Source of the DNA: an uncultured Clostridia bacterium
Lineage (GTDB): Bacteria > Bacillota > Clostridia > TANB77 > CAG-508
Length of the DNA stretch: 64,000 nucleotides
Direction of reading: 5' to 3'
Assembly: GCA_944389125.1 (NCBI GenBank)
Contig: CALXLF010000002.1
Location: 100,588-164,587, forward strand
Position numbers and translations under genes: made by a program. The notes under the pieces are model-generated. The model saw nothing but the letters and a program-made list of their open reading frames with translations. It was not told the DNA's origin and made no database searches. Positions 8,743 to 19,921 of this stretch are shown here, in pieces. Position 1 is the stretch's first letter. Each line of letters begins with the position of its first letter.

Positions 8743-9474
8743 ATGAGTCAAAAAGTTAGCCAAGCTCTAATTAAAGCTTTAAATGAAGAAACAAGTATTG
8801 AGACAACTATTTCAAAGGTGCAAGCTGCAATATTTGTTAAAAAAAGTGAAAAGATGATTCAAGAAAAAATAACATATTTATATAATTTATTAAATTTAGA
8901 ATCTAGCCAATATAAACAAAATTCAGAAAGTCAAAGAGAATTGGTTGAATCTATAATAAAAATATATAAAGATAAATTATATATTGTTTATGATGAATTA
9001 TATTTGCAATATGTAAATATAGAAAATGAGATTGAAGATGCCAGGCTTAATCAAAAAGTGGCTTTGCTAAATTTCCAAAAGATTATAAATGATTCAGAAA
9101 TAAATAAAAAAGATTATAAATCTTTAAAAGAAAAATTGAAAAATAAAAATGAATTATATGATAAAATTATACGAAAATGTGAGGAACAATTTGCTACATG
9201 TATGACTAATTTTGAGGATCAGATTAATAATACATTTTTTATAGAAAATAATCTGATAGTTGTAGATGAAAATAGTATATTTTCAAAGATAAAGCATATG
9301 ATTTCAAATTTATTTAATGGAAAAAAATTATATAAAGAAGCTTTAGATAATTATAAAAAAGAAGTTGATAATATAAATACAGAGAAAATAATTAATGATT
9401 TTAGAAATCAAACAATTGAATTTGTTACAGATATACTTGAAATAAAAGATATGAGTTTAGATAAAGCAGTATAA
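8743..9474 (+). CDS. Hypothetical helical protein (243 residues)
   Basis: I do not recognise this protein. It is almost wholly alpha-helical and coiled-coil, Lys/Glu/Asn-rich, with no signal peptide. A short amphipathic segment FSKIKHMISNLFNGKK lies near residue 182 and resembles the amphipathic stretches in the proteins at 4210 and 53770. The start ATG follows TTGGAGGAA. It heads a group with 9510-11582 (35-base gap) and 11609-11761. Confidence 0.65.
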   Translation: MSQKVSQALIKALNEETSIETTISKVQAAIFVKKSEKMIQEKITYLYNLLNLESSQYKQNSESQRELVESIIKIYKDKLYIVYDELYLQYVNIENEIEDARLNQKVALLNFQKIINDSEINKKDYKSLKEKLKNKNELYDKIIRKCEEQFATCMTNFEDQINNTFFIENNLIVVDENSIFSKIKHMISNLFNGKKLYKEALDNYKKEVDNINTEKIINDFRNQTIEFVTDILEIKDMSLDKAV

Positions 9475-9509
9475 TTTAAAAAGATAATTAATATAGAAAG
9501 GATAGTATA

Positions 9510-11582
9510 ATGGGTAAAGAAAATAAAAAGAAAGGTAAGGGAGTAGAATTTATCAAATATGAAACTGTAAAAAAATTTTTGGAAGATAATAATGTATCTT
9601 TAAGTAGTTTAGGTGGAGAAAAAGAACAATCTGAATATATTACTAAATTATCTGATGCTTTATTAGAATATAGAAGAGCTAAAAGTTCAAAAAATGTTTC
9701 AATAGAAGAAAAAGCTGAAAATATTTCAAGAAGTATAGGAAATGTTGGGGCCATTATTCAAGAAGGAAATATTCCAAAAAATATTGCTGATAAGTTAATA
9801 AAAAATTTTATTCCATTTCAGATACCAACAAAAGAGGAAAGTGAAACAATTAAAAAATTACAGGAGCAGATAAAAGAAAGGAATGCAATAATTGAAGCTC
9901 TTAAAAAAGAAAATGAGGAGTTAAAAAGAAAACAAAAAGAAGTTTCACAAGATCAATCAATAGATCAAGAAGAACAACCAAAATCTGCAGAATCAGAAGA
10001 AAAAGAGATAACTGATGTAGATTATACTATTGTAGATGAACCAAAAATAACTCAAGAATCTATAGATAGGTATGATGGTAAAATCCCTGATATGATAGAA
10101 ATTGAAGGTGAGAAAGTTGGTTCAAGAGATGAAACTGCTTCTGAAATCTTTAAGGATATGTTAGATAAACATAAAGAATTACGTGATCAAAAAAAAGCAT
10201 TAAAAAAATCTAACCCTTCAATTAGAACAGGAAAAACTATAGGAAAAGGAGTAGTAGATATATTAAGTTGGTCTCGAGATGTATTAGTATGCGATATAAT
10301 AAGTGGAGGAGTTGCTAATCTGGACCATGATATTATGTTAGGAGGAGCTTTTATTGCTCTTACTGGAGTTGCAGTTACTGGATATGTTGCAGGTAGACTT
10401 ACTGGTAAAGCTATAAAAGGAGTGGCTAAATTAGGTGCAAAAGCTATAAAAGGTGCTGTAACTTTAACTGGTAAAGCTGGAAAAGCAATATTTAAAGCAT
10501 CAAAAGGTACTGCACAAAAATGTAAGAAAAAAGCCGATAAAATTAGAGAAGAAAAAAGAAAAAATAGAATTGCAAGAACAGGTGATGCATTAAAAGAAGC
10601 AGATGAGGCTACTTTACAAATTTTAGATTATTCAAAAAGAAGATTAAGAGTAAATGAAATTTGGGAAGAAGAATATGAAGACTATGATTTTTCGGATGAT
10701 CAATTACAATATATATCAGATATTAGAGATGATTCAAAAAGGGAAGAAACAGAAGATAAAATAATTCAAGAAAATGAAGAGTTATTAGTTGAAGCTAAAA
10801 AAATGATTAGAGAATTAAGCTTAATTGGAATAACAAAAGATTTTCAGGAAAAGCTTGGAATAAAAGATCCTGAAGAAGTTAAAGATTTTATTGATAGTAT
10901 AGAAATAGATGAAAACGGAGATTTAGTTATTGGTTCTGATTCTGGTATTACAATAGAAGATATAGAGTCTGCTGGACTTTATGATAAATTAAAAAATGTA
11001 GTTGAGTTACCTGGATTAAATGAAATTTCTTTTGAAGATATTAGAAATATTGTAGGTTATGTAGAATCAAGCTATGATTTAGATGAAATAGTTCAAAACA
11101 CAGGAATGGATGAAAATATTGTTAAATATATTAAGGTAATTAATGAAAATATAAGTGAAAGCAGAGCTAATGGAGAAGAAATTTCATTAGATTCATTAGA
11201 TATTGATTTACAAACGATTTTAAATAATAATTATATTTTAGAAGAAGCATATAGTAGAGATTTAGTGGATATTTCTAAAGATTTAAGAAAACAAGTTGAA
11301 GCTATAAGTATAGAATTTGAAGGGTTAAGAGATGGAAAACAAAGTAAGGATGATCATAGAAGAGAAACTTTAAGAAAAATAGCTGAAGCTAAAGTAAAAG
11401 ATCTTAAAAATGCTGGAATTATAGAAGTAATACAAGATGGTGATAGAAAACAAGTAAATATCTTGGGTCAAGCCAAAGATGCTTTAAGCCAAGATTTAGC
11501 TCAAGATATAGAACATACTGCTGATATAAAAAGAGGCAAGATAACTTATCAGCAAGATAATGAAGAACATGATGAAAAATAA
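9510..11582 (+). CDS. Large hypothetical protein with a central hydrophobic glycine-rich segment (690 residues)
   Basis: I do not recognise this protein. Residues about 110-150 form a Lys/Glu coiled coil, and 150-250 are acidic. Residues about 255-315 hold a hydrophobic glycine/alanine stretch (GGAFIALTGVAVTGYVAGRL) followed by imperfect GKAxKGxxKLGAKAIKG repeats, which could insert into or lie along a membrane. The C-terminal half is acidic and helical. The layout (soluble coil, glycine-rich hydrophobic centre, helical tail) recalls large secreted or toxin-like proteins, but no known motif supports that. Expressed with the genes on either side, judging by short gaps. Function unknown. Confidence 0.7.
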   Translation: MGKENKKKGKGVEFIKYETVKKFLEDNNVSLSSLGGEKEQSEYITKLSDALLEYRRAKSSKNVSIEEKAENISRSIGNVGAIIQEGNIPKNIADKLIKNFIPFQIPTKEESETIKKLQEQIKERNAIIEALKKENEELKRKQKEVSQDQSIDQEEQPKSAESEEKEITDVDYTIVDEPKITQESIDRYDGKIPDMIEIEGEKVGSRDETASEIFKDMLDKHKELRDQKKALKKSNPSIRTGKTIGKGVVDILSWSRDVLVCDIISGGVANLDHDIMLGGAFIALTGVAVTGYVAGRLTGKAIKGVAKLGAKAIKGAVTLTGKAGKAIFKASKGTAQKCKKKADKIREEKRKNRIARTGDALKEADEATLQILDYSKRRLRVNEIWEEEYEDYDFSDDQLQYISDIRDDSKREETEDKIIQENEELLVEAKKMIRELSLIGITKDFQEKLGIKDPEEVKDFIDSIEIDENGDLVIGSDSGITIEDIESAGLYDKLKNVVELPGLNEISFEDIRNIVGYVESSYDLDEIVQNTGMDENIVKYIKVINENISESRANGEEISLDSLDIDLQTILNNNYILEEAYSRDLVDISKDLRKQVEAISIEFEGLRDGKQSKDDHRRETLRKIAEAKVKDLKNAGIIEVIQDGDRKQVNILGQAKDALSQDLAQDIEHTADIKRGKITYQQDNEEHDEK

Positions 11583-11608
11583 TTCTAAAGAGAAAGAGGA
11601 ATTAGAAA

Positions 11609-11761
11609 ATGAAAAATGAAAAATTTGGTAGTATAATGTTTGATGGAAAAATGATTGATTTAGATAGAGCAGATATTAATGAGCTAAAAAAAGTAGAAAC
11701 AAAACTTAAAGAAAAAGAAAATAATTTAAAAGACAAAGTAGTTACAATTTTTAAGCAATAA
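11609..11761 (+). CDS. Short hypothetical protein (50 residues) closing the 8.7-11.8 kb group
   Basis: A 50-codon ORF beginning MKNEKFGSIMFDGKMIDL and ending IFKQ. It is preceded by AAAGAGGAATT and begins 26 bases after the 690-residue gene. Its C-terminal half (ELKKVETKLKEKENNLKDK) is a clear coiled coil. Codon use is native. The context suggests a small subunit or accessory protein of the same operon. Confidence 0.5.
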   Translation: MKNEKFGSIMFDGKMIDLDRADINELKKVETKLKEKENNLKDKVVTIFKQ

Positions 11762-11827
11762 TTTATTTTAACTTAAAATAAATATATAAAAAACTTTAAA
11801 AATATACCAAAAAATTTATAAAAACTA

Positions 11828-11856
11828 TTGACAAAGTAGAGAAAAAGTTATAAGAT
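11828..11856 (+). promoter_or_regulatory. Sigma-A promoter of the hrcA-grpE-dnaK-dnaJ operon
   Basis: TTGACA at 11828-11833 and TAAGAT at 11851-11856 are 17 bases apart. The CIRCE-like operator begins two bases after the -10 element, where a bound repressor would block transcription. Confidence 0.8.
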
Positions 11857-11857
11857 A

Positions 11858-11884
11858 TTAGCAGTCCTAAAGTGGGACTGCTAA
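11858..11884 (+). promoter_or_regulatory. Variant CIRCE operator (HrcA binding site)
   Basis: TTAGCAGTC, nine bases, GACTGCTAA: a perfect 9-9-9 inverted repeat. The classical CIRCE is TTAGCACTC-N9-GAGTGCTAA. Here position 7 of the left arm is G instead of C and the matching base in the right arm is C instead of G, so symmetry is kept. It is placed between promoter and hrcA as expected for HrcA autoregulation. Confidence 0.88.
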
Positions 11885-12054
11885 AAAATTGCTTGTTAAT
11901 ATAAAAAATAATTAAAACATTTAATTAACAAATAGTTTTAGCAAAAATATAGTGTTATGAATAAAATTAATGATTGATTATTTACTTTAATAATAAATTT
12001 AATAAAATGTGGCAATATAAAAAAGCAAATAATTTCATAGAAAACGAGGAGAAA

Positions 12055-13084
12055 ATGGAATTAGATGAAAGAAAAAAGAAAATTTTACAGGCTATAGTAG
12101 AAGGCTATGTACAAGGAGCTGAACCTATAAGTTCTAATGAACTTACAGAAGAACTTCGGATGTAGTAGTGCTACTATTAGAAATGAAATGGCTGAGCTTG
12201 AAAAAATCGGCTTTTTGGAGAAAACTCATACTTCAAGTGGTCGTATTCCTTCAACACAAGGTTATAGATATTATGTTGATGAGCTTTTAAGAGAAGATGA
12301 TTTAACAAAACGTGAGATGGAATATATAAAGAATAAGTTAGAAAAGAAAGTAAATGATTTAGAAGAGCTTACAAAAATTGCTACAACAACTCTTTCTGAA
12401 ATAACTCATTATACAACAATTGCTATTGGACCAAATGTAAAAGAACATACTATTGTTGATATAAAATTTGTTCTTTTAGGAAGTAGAGTTTTGATGGCTG
12501 TTATATTAACAGATTCAGGTATTATAAGAGAATCTGTTATTAAATTTGATGAAGATATTTCACAATCTCAAATTGATGATTTAACAGTTTTATTTAAAAA
12601 TAAAATGATAGGAAAATCATTAAATGATTTAAAAATGCCGCTTGAAGAATTAATAACAAGTGAAATGACAAATGGTATAGATATTATAAAGAAGATAGTC
12701 AAAGAAATTAATAAATTATTAGAAGAAACAAGTGATGTTCATATTGAAGGTGCTGGTAATATAGTTGATTTACCAGAATTTAAAAAAGTTGATTTAACAA
12801 AAGAATTTTTAAATGTTTTAGATTCAAAAGATTTAGTTTCAGAAATAATGACTTCTGGAATGGATGATAATCTTGGAAATATAAGAGTTTATGTTGGTGC
12901 AGAATCTGAAAAAGAAGAATTAAAAAATTTTAGTATTATAACATTTGATCACTTATTAGAGAATAAAGATATAGGAACAATAGGAATCATAGGTCCAAAA
13001 AGAATGGATTATTCTAAAGTTATTTCTGTTATGAAATATATAAGTAAAAAAATTAATGATGATTATAAAAAAGGAAAGATATAA
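12055..13084 (+). CDS. hrcA: HrcA heat-shock repressor, one +1 frame change
   Basis: HrcA binds CIRCE and represses the dnaK operon until heat stress. The start is the ATG at 12055 (MELDERKKKILQ) with GAGGAG upstream; a longer upstream reading lacks a ribosome site. After residue 34 the frame breaks at CTT-C-GGA (extra C at 12157). Reading on from GGA gives L-G-CSSATIRNEMAELE, the conserved winged-helix recognition segment of HrcA. In zero frame, translation stops at TAG two codons after the CGG. The joined protein is about 342 residues, the normal size, with the SSGRIPSTQGYRYYVD motif. The shift sits in the DNA-binding domain, so frameshift efficiency would set the repressor level. grpE follows after 22 bases. 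Confidence 0.92.
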
Positions 13085-13106
13085 ATAAAGGAGGGCTATA
13101 AAGCTA

Positions 13107-13688
13107 ATGGATGAAAAGAAACCTGAAGAAGAATTAAAAAAAGAAAATGTTAATGAAAATGAAAAAGTTAACGAAAAAGCCAATGAAAAATCAGAAAAAA
13201 AAGTTGAAGAAACAGAAATAAAAAAAGAAGAGCCTAAAAAAGATGATTCAAAAAAAGATTCAAAATTGGCTAAAGAATTGGAAGATTTAAATGATAGATA
13301 TAAAAGACTTTTTGCAGAATTTGAAAATTATAAGAAAAGAACTCAAAAAGAAAGTGTTAATAAATATGCAGAGATAACAGGAGATGTTGTAAGTAAAGTT
13401 TTACCTGTTTTAGATAATTTAGAGAAAGCTGCAGAAGTAAAGACAGACGATAAAAATTATCAAGATGGCATAAAATTAGTTGTAAAACAATTCTCAGAAG
13501 TTTTATCAAAGCTTGGAATGAGTGAGATTGAAGCTGTTGGGCAAAGATTTGATCCAAGTCTTCATGAAGCTGTTAGTCATATAGAAGATCCTGATAAAGG
13601 AGAACAAGAAATTGTTGAAGAATACAGAAAAGGATATAAGATAGGTGATAAAGTTATAAGACATTCAATGGTTATAGTTGCAAATTAA
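13107..13688 (+). CDS. grpE: GrpE nucleotide exchange factor
   Basis: GrpE releases ADP from DnaK. The 193-residue protein has a long Lys/Glu-rich disordered and coiled N terminus, then RYKRLFAEFENYKKRTQKE and the C-terminal beta domain with the signature FDPSLHEAVSHIEDP. The ATG follows AAGGAGGGC, 22 bases after hrcA. No frame change. Confidence 0.95.
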   Translation: MDEKKPEEELKKENVNENEKVNEKANEKSEKKVEETEIKKEEPKKDDSKKDSKLAKELEDLNDRYKRLFAEFENYKKRTQKESVNKYAEITGDVVSKVLPVLDNLEKAAEVKTDDKNYQDGIKLVVKQFSEVLSKLGMSEIEAVGQRFDPSLHEAVSHIEDPDKGEQEIVEEYRKGYKIGDKVIRHSMVIVAN

Positions 13689-13763
13689 TTTATATGAAAA
13701 AGTTATGTTTTTGATATAAATTGTAATATATAAATTTTACAAAAGATGACCTTAAATAGATAA

Positions 13764-15710
<1,947 letters not shown>

Positions 15711-15731
15711 ATATAACTGGAGGTTAAATTA

Positions 15732-16871
15732 ATGGCACAAAAACGCGATTATTACGAAGTTTTAGGGGTGGCTAAAAATGCAACAGATGACGAGATAAAA
15801 AAAGCATATAGAAAATTAGCCAAAAAATATCATCCTGATGCAAATCCAGATAATAAAGAAGAAGCTGAGAAAAAGTTTAAAGAAGTAAATGAAGCGTATG
15901 AAACCTTATCTGATAAACAAAAAAGACAAATGTATGATCAGTTTGGTTTTAATGGGCCAGATTTTACCGGAAATCAAGGAGGCGGGAGCTATTATTATAG
16001 CTCCGGCTTTGATGGATTTGGAGATTTTGGTGATTTAGGAGATATTTTTTCATCTTTCTTTGGTGGATCAAGTAGAAACCGTTCAAGATCAAGGAGTAGT
16101 GCTGTAAAAGGAAATGATTTAAGAGTAGTTACTGAAATAACTTTTGAGGAATCTTATTTAGGAACTGAGAAAGAAGTAACTATAACTAGAAATGAAACCT
16201 GCCCATCTTGTAAAGGAACAGGAAGTAGCAAAGGAACGAAACCAGAAACTTGTCCGGTATGTAAAGGAACAGGTACTGTGAGACAAGTAGCCCAAACTCC
16301 TTTTGGACAAATGCAGACACAAAGAACTTGTAACAATTGTGGTGGAACAGGAAAAGTTATAAATAATCCTTGTACAGAATGTAGAGGAAAAGGAACTGTT
16401 AGAAAAGTTGCTAGAATTAAAGTAAAACTTCCAGAAGGAATTGATGATGGTCAAACTGTTGTATTAAAAGGCGAAGGTGAAGCTGGAAAAAACGGAGGAC
16501 CAAATGGAGATTTATACATAGTAGTTAAAGTAAAAAAACACAAATTATATTCAAGAAAAGCAGAACATGTACTTTGTGAAATTCCAATTACATTCACAAC
16601 TGCAGCACTTGGTGGAGAAGTTGAAGTTCCGATGGTAGATGGAACTAAAGAAAGATATAGAATTCCAGAAGGAACTGCAACAAATACAAAATTTGTAATT
16701 AAAAATAAAGGATTTAAAAATATAAATGGCGGTTGGAGAGGTGACTTTGTATTTACAGTAGTAGTACAGGTTCCAAAAAGATTGACCTCAGAACAAAGAG
16801 ATTTATTAGTTCAATTGGCTAAAACTATGAATGAACAGCCACCTTTAAAAAGAAAGGGAATTTTCGGGTAA
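15732..16871 (+). CDS. dnaJ: DnaJ (Hsp40 co-chaperone)
   Basis: DnaJ delivers substrates to DnaK and stimulates its ATPase. The 379-residue protein has a J domain with HPD ([11 protein letters not shown] near residue 33), a Gly/Phe/Ser linker, four zinc-binding repeats ([32 protein letters not shown]) and the two C-terminal beta domains. It starts 21 bases after dnaK with GGAGG upstream. Normal TCC-GGC, ACC-GGA, CCG-GTA and TTC-GGG junctions contain CGG out of frame and do not shift. Confidence 0.97.
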   Translation: MAQKRDYYEVLGVAKNATDDEIKKAYRKLAKKYHPDANPDNKEEAEKKFKEVNEAYETLSDKQKRQMYDQFGFNGPDFTGNQGGGSYYYSSGFDGFGDFGDLGDIFSSFFGGSSRNRSRSRSSAVKGNDLRVVTEITFEESYLGTEKEVTITRNETCPSCKGTGSSKGTKPETCPVCKGTGTVRQVAQTPFGQMQTQRTCNNCGGTGKVINNPCTECRGKGTVRKVARIKVKLPEGIDDGQTVVLKGEGEAGKNGGPNGDLYIVVKVKKHKLYSRKAEHVLCEIPITFTTAALGGEVEVPMVDGTKERYRIPEGTATNTKFVIKNKGFKNINGGWRGDFVFTVVVQVPKRLTSEQRDLLVQLAKTMNEQPPLKRKGIFG

Positions 16872-16912
16872 ATTTTATAATTTATCTTGAATTTAAATAT
16901 TATATTTGATAA

Positions 16913-16963
16913 AATAAAGCAAACAAATTTTTAATTTAAGTTTATTTGCTTTATTTGTTTTTT
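16913..16963 (+). terminator. Terminator of the dnaK operon
   Basis: AATAAAGCAAACAAA at 16913-16927 pairs with TTTATTTGCTTTATT at 16941-16955 (one mismatch) and is followed by GTTTTTTT. It separates dnaJ from recD2. Confidence 0.8.
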
Positions 16964-16981
16964 TAAGAAGAGGTAAAAAAA

Positions 16982-19203
16982 GTGGAAATTACTGGACAGT
17001 TAACTAATATAATATATCAAAATGATGCTAATTCATATACAGTAGCTGAATTTGAACCAGAAAATTTAAAAGATGAAATAACAGTTGTAGGGTATCTTCC
17101 TTTTGTTGAAGAGGGAGATACTCTTAAAGTTATTGGAAAAATGGTTGTTCATCAAGAATATGGAGAACAATTTAAGATAGATACTTTTGAAAAGCTTATT
17201 CCAAAAGATAGCAAATCATTAGAAAAATATTTAGCAAGTGGAACTATAAAAGGAATAGGACCCGCTACAGCAAAAAAAATTGTAAAAAAATTTGGTGAAG
17301 ATACTTTAAATATTTTTAAATTTGAACCAGAAAGATTAGCAGAAGTAAAAGGTATTACACCGGATAGAGCAATTGAAATTGCAGATGAATTTAATGAAAA
17401 GTGGGATTTATGGCAGATTGTAGGAGCTTTAGAAAAATTTGGAGTAAGTCCTACAAATAGTAAAAAAGTTTTTGATACTCTTCGGAAAAGATGCTGTTCA
17501 AAAGATAGATGAGAATCCTTATGTTTTAGTAGATATTGTTTATGGTATAGATTTTAATAAAATAGATAAAATAGCATTAGAAATTGGAATTCCAAAAGAT
17601 AATGATTTTAGGATAAAAAGTGGAATCAAATATGCATTACTTACAGCATCTTATAATGGAAATACATGTGTATTAAAAGAAAATTTAATTACATATTTAA
17701 CCCAGGTTTTAGATGTTGGAAGAGAAGAAGTGGAAAATAATCTTATAAATTTAAAAGTTGAAGATGAGATTGTAATTGAAAAAAGAGATGATGATATAGA
17801 ATGGGTTTATTTATATCCATTTTATAAATTGGAGACAAATATTTTAGATAAATTAATTAAATTAAATAATTTCAAAAATCTTAAATATATTAAAAATTTT
17901 AAAAGAGATTTAAAAATTCAAGAAGAAAAATTAGATATTATTTTATCAGAAAAACAATTTGAAGCATTAGAACAGATAAATGACAATAATGTTTGTATTA
18001 TAACTGGAGGGCCTGGTACAGGTAAAACTACAATAATAAAATGTTTAGTTGAAATTTATAAGGCAAATGGAAAAAAAGTGGTGCTTTGTGCACCAACAGG
18101 AAGAGCTGCCAAAAGAATGACAGAAACAACAGGAGAAGAGGCAAAAACTATACATAGACTTTTAGAGATTGGTAAAATAGAAGATGATAAATTACATAAT
18201 ATTGATATTAATTTAACTCCAATTGATGGAGATGTAATTGTTATTGATGAAGCATCAATGGTAGATAGTTTTTTAATGAATTATATATTAAAAGGAATTT
18301 ATTTAGGATCAAAATTAGTTTTAGTAGGTGATAGTAATCAGCTTCCATCAGTTGGACCAGGATCAATATTAAAAGATTTAATAGATTCTGAAAAATTTGC
18401 TTATGTTTCATTAAATAAGATTTTTAGACAAGCTGCTAAAAGTAAAATAATAGTAAATTCTCATGATGTAAATAATGGAATTAGTTTTATAGGAAAAAAA
18501 TATGATGAAGAAAAAGAAAATGATTTTTTTTATGTAAACGAAGCAGTTCAAGAGAAAATGTTAGCACAAGTTATTTCATTAAGTAAAGATAGATTAGCAA
18601 ATTATGGAAATTTTAATTTTTATGATAATATTCAAGTTTTAACACCAACTAAAAAAGGAATGCTTGGAACTAAAGAATTAAATAATTATCTGCAAGAAGC
18701 TTTAAATCCTAAATCAGAAGATAAAGCTGAAAAACAATATGGGAATATCATCTTTAGAGAGGGAGATAGAGTAATGCAGATAAAAAATAATTATGATATT
18801 CCATGGCAAAAAGAAAATAATGGTGAAATAGAATATGGTGCAGGAATTTTTAATGGTGAACTTGGTATTATAAAATCAATTGATAATTATGAAAAAATTT
18901 TGAAAGTTGAATTTGATGATCAAAAAACAGCTGATTATGCATTTTCAGAGTTAGATGAATTAGAGCTTGCATACAGTATAACAATTCATAAAGCTCAACG
19001 GAAGTGAGTTTGATGTAGTAATTATGGTAGTTCCTTGGGTTTCTAAAAAACTTCTTACAAGAAATTTGTTATATACTGGTATGACAAGAGCAAAAAAAAT
19101 GCTAATATTAATTGGTAGTAAAAATATAATTGAAGGTATGATAAATAATCAAGAAGTACAAAAAAGAAATACAGGACTTTTATATAAATTGATTAATTCA
19201 TAA
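16982..19203 (+). CDS. recD2: RecD2-type ATP-dependent DNA helicase, two +1 frame changes
   Basis: RecD2 is a 5'-3' superfamily 1B helicase of Gram-positive bacteria acting in DNA repair without RecBC. The joined protein is about 739 residues, the family length. It has an N-terminal OB-like domain, helix-hairpin-helix repeats (GTIKGIGPATAKKIVKKFG), Walker A GGPGTGKTT, motif II VIDEASMVD and motif VI. The first break follows residue 167 at CTT-C-GGA (C at 17483), giving L-G-KDAVQKIDENPYVL. The second follows residue 672 at CAA-C-GGA (C at 18999), giving TIHKAQ-G-SEFDVV, the conserved helicase motif VI wording. The C-terminal 67 codons after the second site, ending at TAA 19201-19203, are intact and include LLYTGMTRAKK. 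GTG start with AAGAGGTA upstream. Confidence 0.92.
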
Positions 19204-19206
19204 ACC

Positions 19207-19247
19207 AAAATGGGACAAGGAAATGACTCTCTTGTCCCATTTTTTAA
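19207..19247 (+). terminator. Terminator of recD2, built from a GGGACAAG element
   Basis: AAAATGGGACAAG at 19207-19219 pairs with CTTGTCCCATTTT at 19231-19243, followed by more T. The arms share the GGGACARG core of the REP-like repeats next to it, so a repeat seems to have been co-opted as terminator. Confidence 0.8.
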
Positions 19248-19266
19248 ATCAAGCTTTAGGTACAAG

Positions 19267-19363
19267 GGTACAAGGGGACGGTTCTCCTGTCCCACTTTTT
19301 TTAATAAAATTTTTTATTAATTAACTTTTAAAAAGTGGGACAGGAGAACCGTCCCCTTGTACC
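19267..19363. repeat. REP/MITE-like perfect 34-bp inverted repeat
   Basis: The arm at 19267-19300 (core GGGGACGGTTCTCCTGTCCC) is repeated exactly in inverted orientation at 19330-19363, enclosing a 29-base AT-rich centre that is itself partly palindromic. The whole 97-base unit can fold into one long hairpin. Similar GGGGACRGTTCTCYTGTCCC sequences are common intergenic repeats in Clostridia. No transposase lies nearby. Confidence 0.85.
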
Positions 19364-19364
19364 T

Positions 19365-19397
19365 CAGAAAAGAAAGGCAGGGACACAATCCCTGCCT
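19365..19397 (-). terminator. Likely terminator on the minus strand for the SASP gene
   Basis: AGGCAGGGA at 19375-19383 pairs with TCCCTGCCT at 19389-19397. Read on the minus strand it is followed by TTCTTTTCT. It lies about 140 bases past the SASP stop codon. Confidence 0.5.
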
Positions 19398-19535
19398 CTA
19401 TATGTATTTTATAAATACCTATAAAGCCATGAAAAATATCCCTGTCTTTAGTTAATTATTAATACAAAAATTTAAACAAAAATTCATACTAACAATTGTG
19501 TGTTTAAAGCTTTTTATTTTAGTTTTTTACTATAA

Positions 19536-19745
19536 CTACTTGTTTAACATTGAGTTTTCAGCTTGTTCAACTAATTTTCTTACCATAGTTCCACCTATTT
19601 TACCAGCATCTCTTGAAGACATATTTCCATTATATCCGTTTTTTAAATCAACACCTACTTCAGCAGCTACTTCATATTTGAATTTATCTAAAGAATCTTT
19701 TGCTTCTGGAACAACTTTTTTAGTTCTATTTGTACTACTTGCCAT
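19536..19745 (-). CDS. Alpha/beta-type small acid-soluble spore protein (SASP)
   Basis: Alpha/beta SASPs coat and protect spore DNA and are degraded by GPR at germination. The 69-residue protein has EVAAEVGVDLKNGYNG and GKIGGTMVRKLVEQAE, the two conserved SASP segments, including the GPR cleavage region. The start is the ATG at 19745 (MASSTNRTKK) because GGAGGTGA lies just upstream; the longer reading has no ribosome site. It is a monocistronic minus-strand gene, as SASP genes usually are. A SigG promoter is expected but I could not identify one with confidence. Confidence 0.93.
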   Translation of the reverse strand: MASSTNRTKKVVPEAKDSLDKFKYEVAAEVGVDLKNGYNGNMSSRDAGKIGGTMVRKLVEQAENSMLNK

Positions 19746-19864
19746 TTTATTCACCTCCGAAAAGTTTAATTGAAAAAACATTTTTAAAATGTAATTTCAA
19801 TATATATGATGTTCAACTAAAAAAATTTTAAACATGAAAATTTTGTAAAATTTTTATAAGTATC

Positions 19865-19892
19865 TTGTCAAAAATTGTTTTAATGATATAAT
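19865..19892 (+). promoter_or_regulatory. Sigma-A-type promoter of the Cof-type phosphatase gene
   Basis: TTGTCA at 19865-19870 and TATAAT at 19887-19892 with a 16-base spacer, 29 bases before the ATG and followed by AAAGGAGGA. Confidence 0.65.
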
Positions 19893-19921
19893 AACGTACA
19901 TAAATAAAAAAGGAGGAATAT

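Noticed and set aside
11974..12054. Upstream extension of hrcA
   Set aside because: HrcA homologues begin near MELDERKKKIL; a ribosome site lies before the ATG at 12055 and none before 11974.
19498..19773. Plus-strand ORF antisense to the SASP gene
   Set aside because: Shadow of a strongly conserved SASP; no ribosome site.
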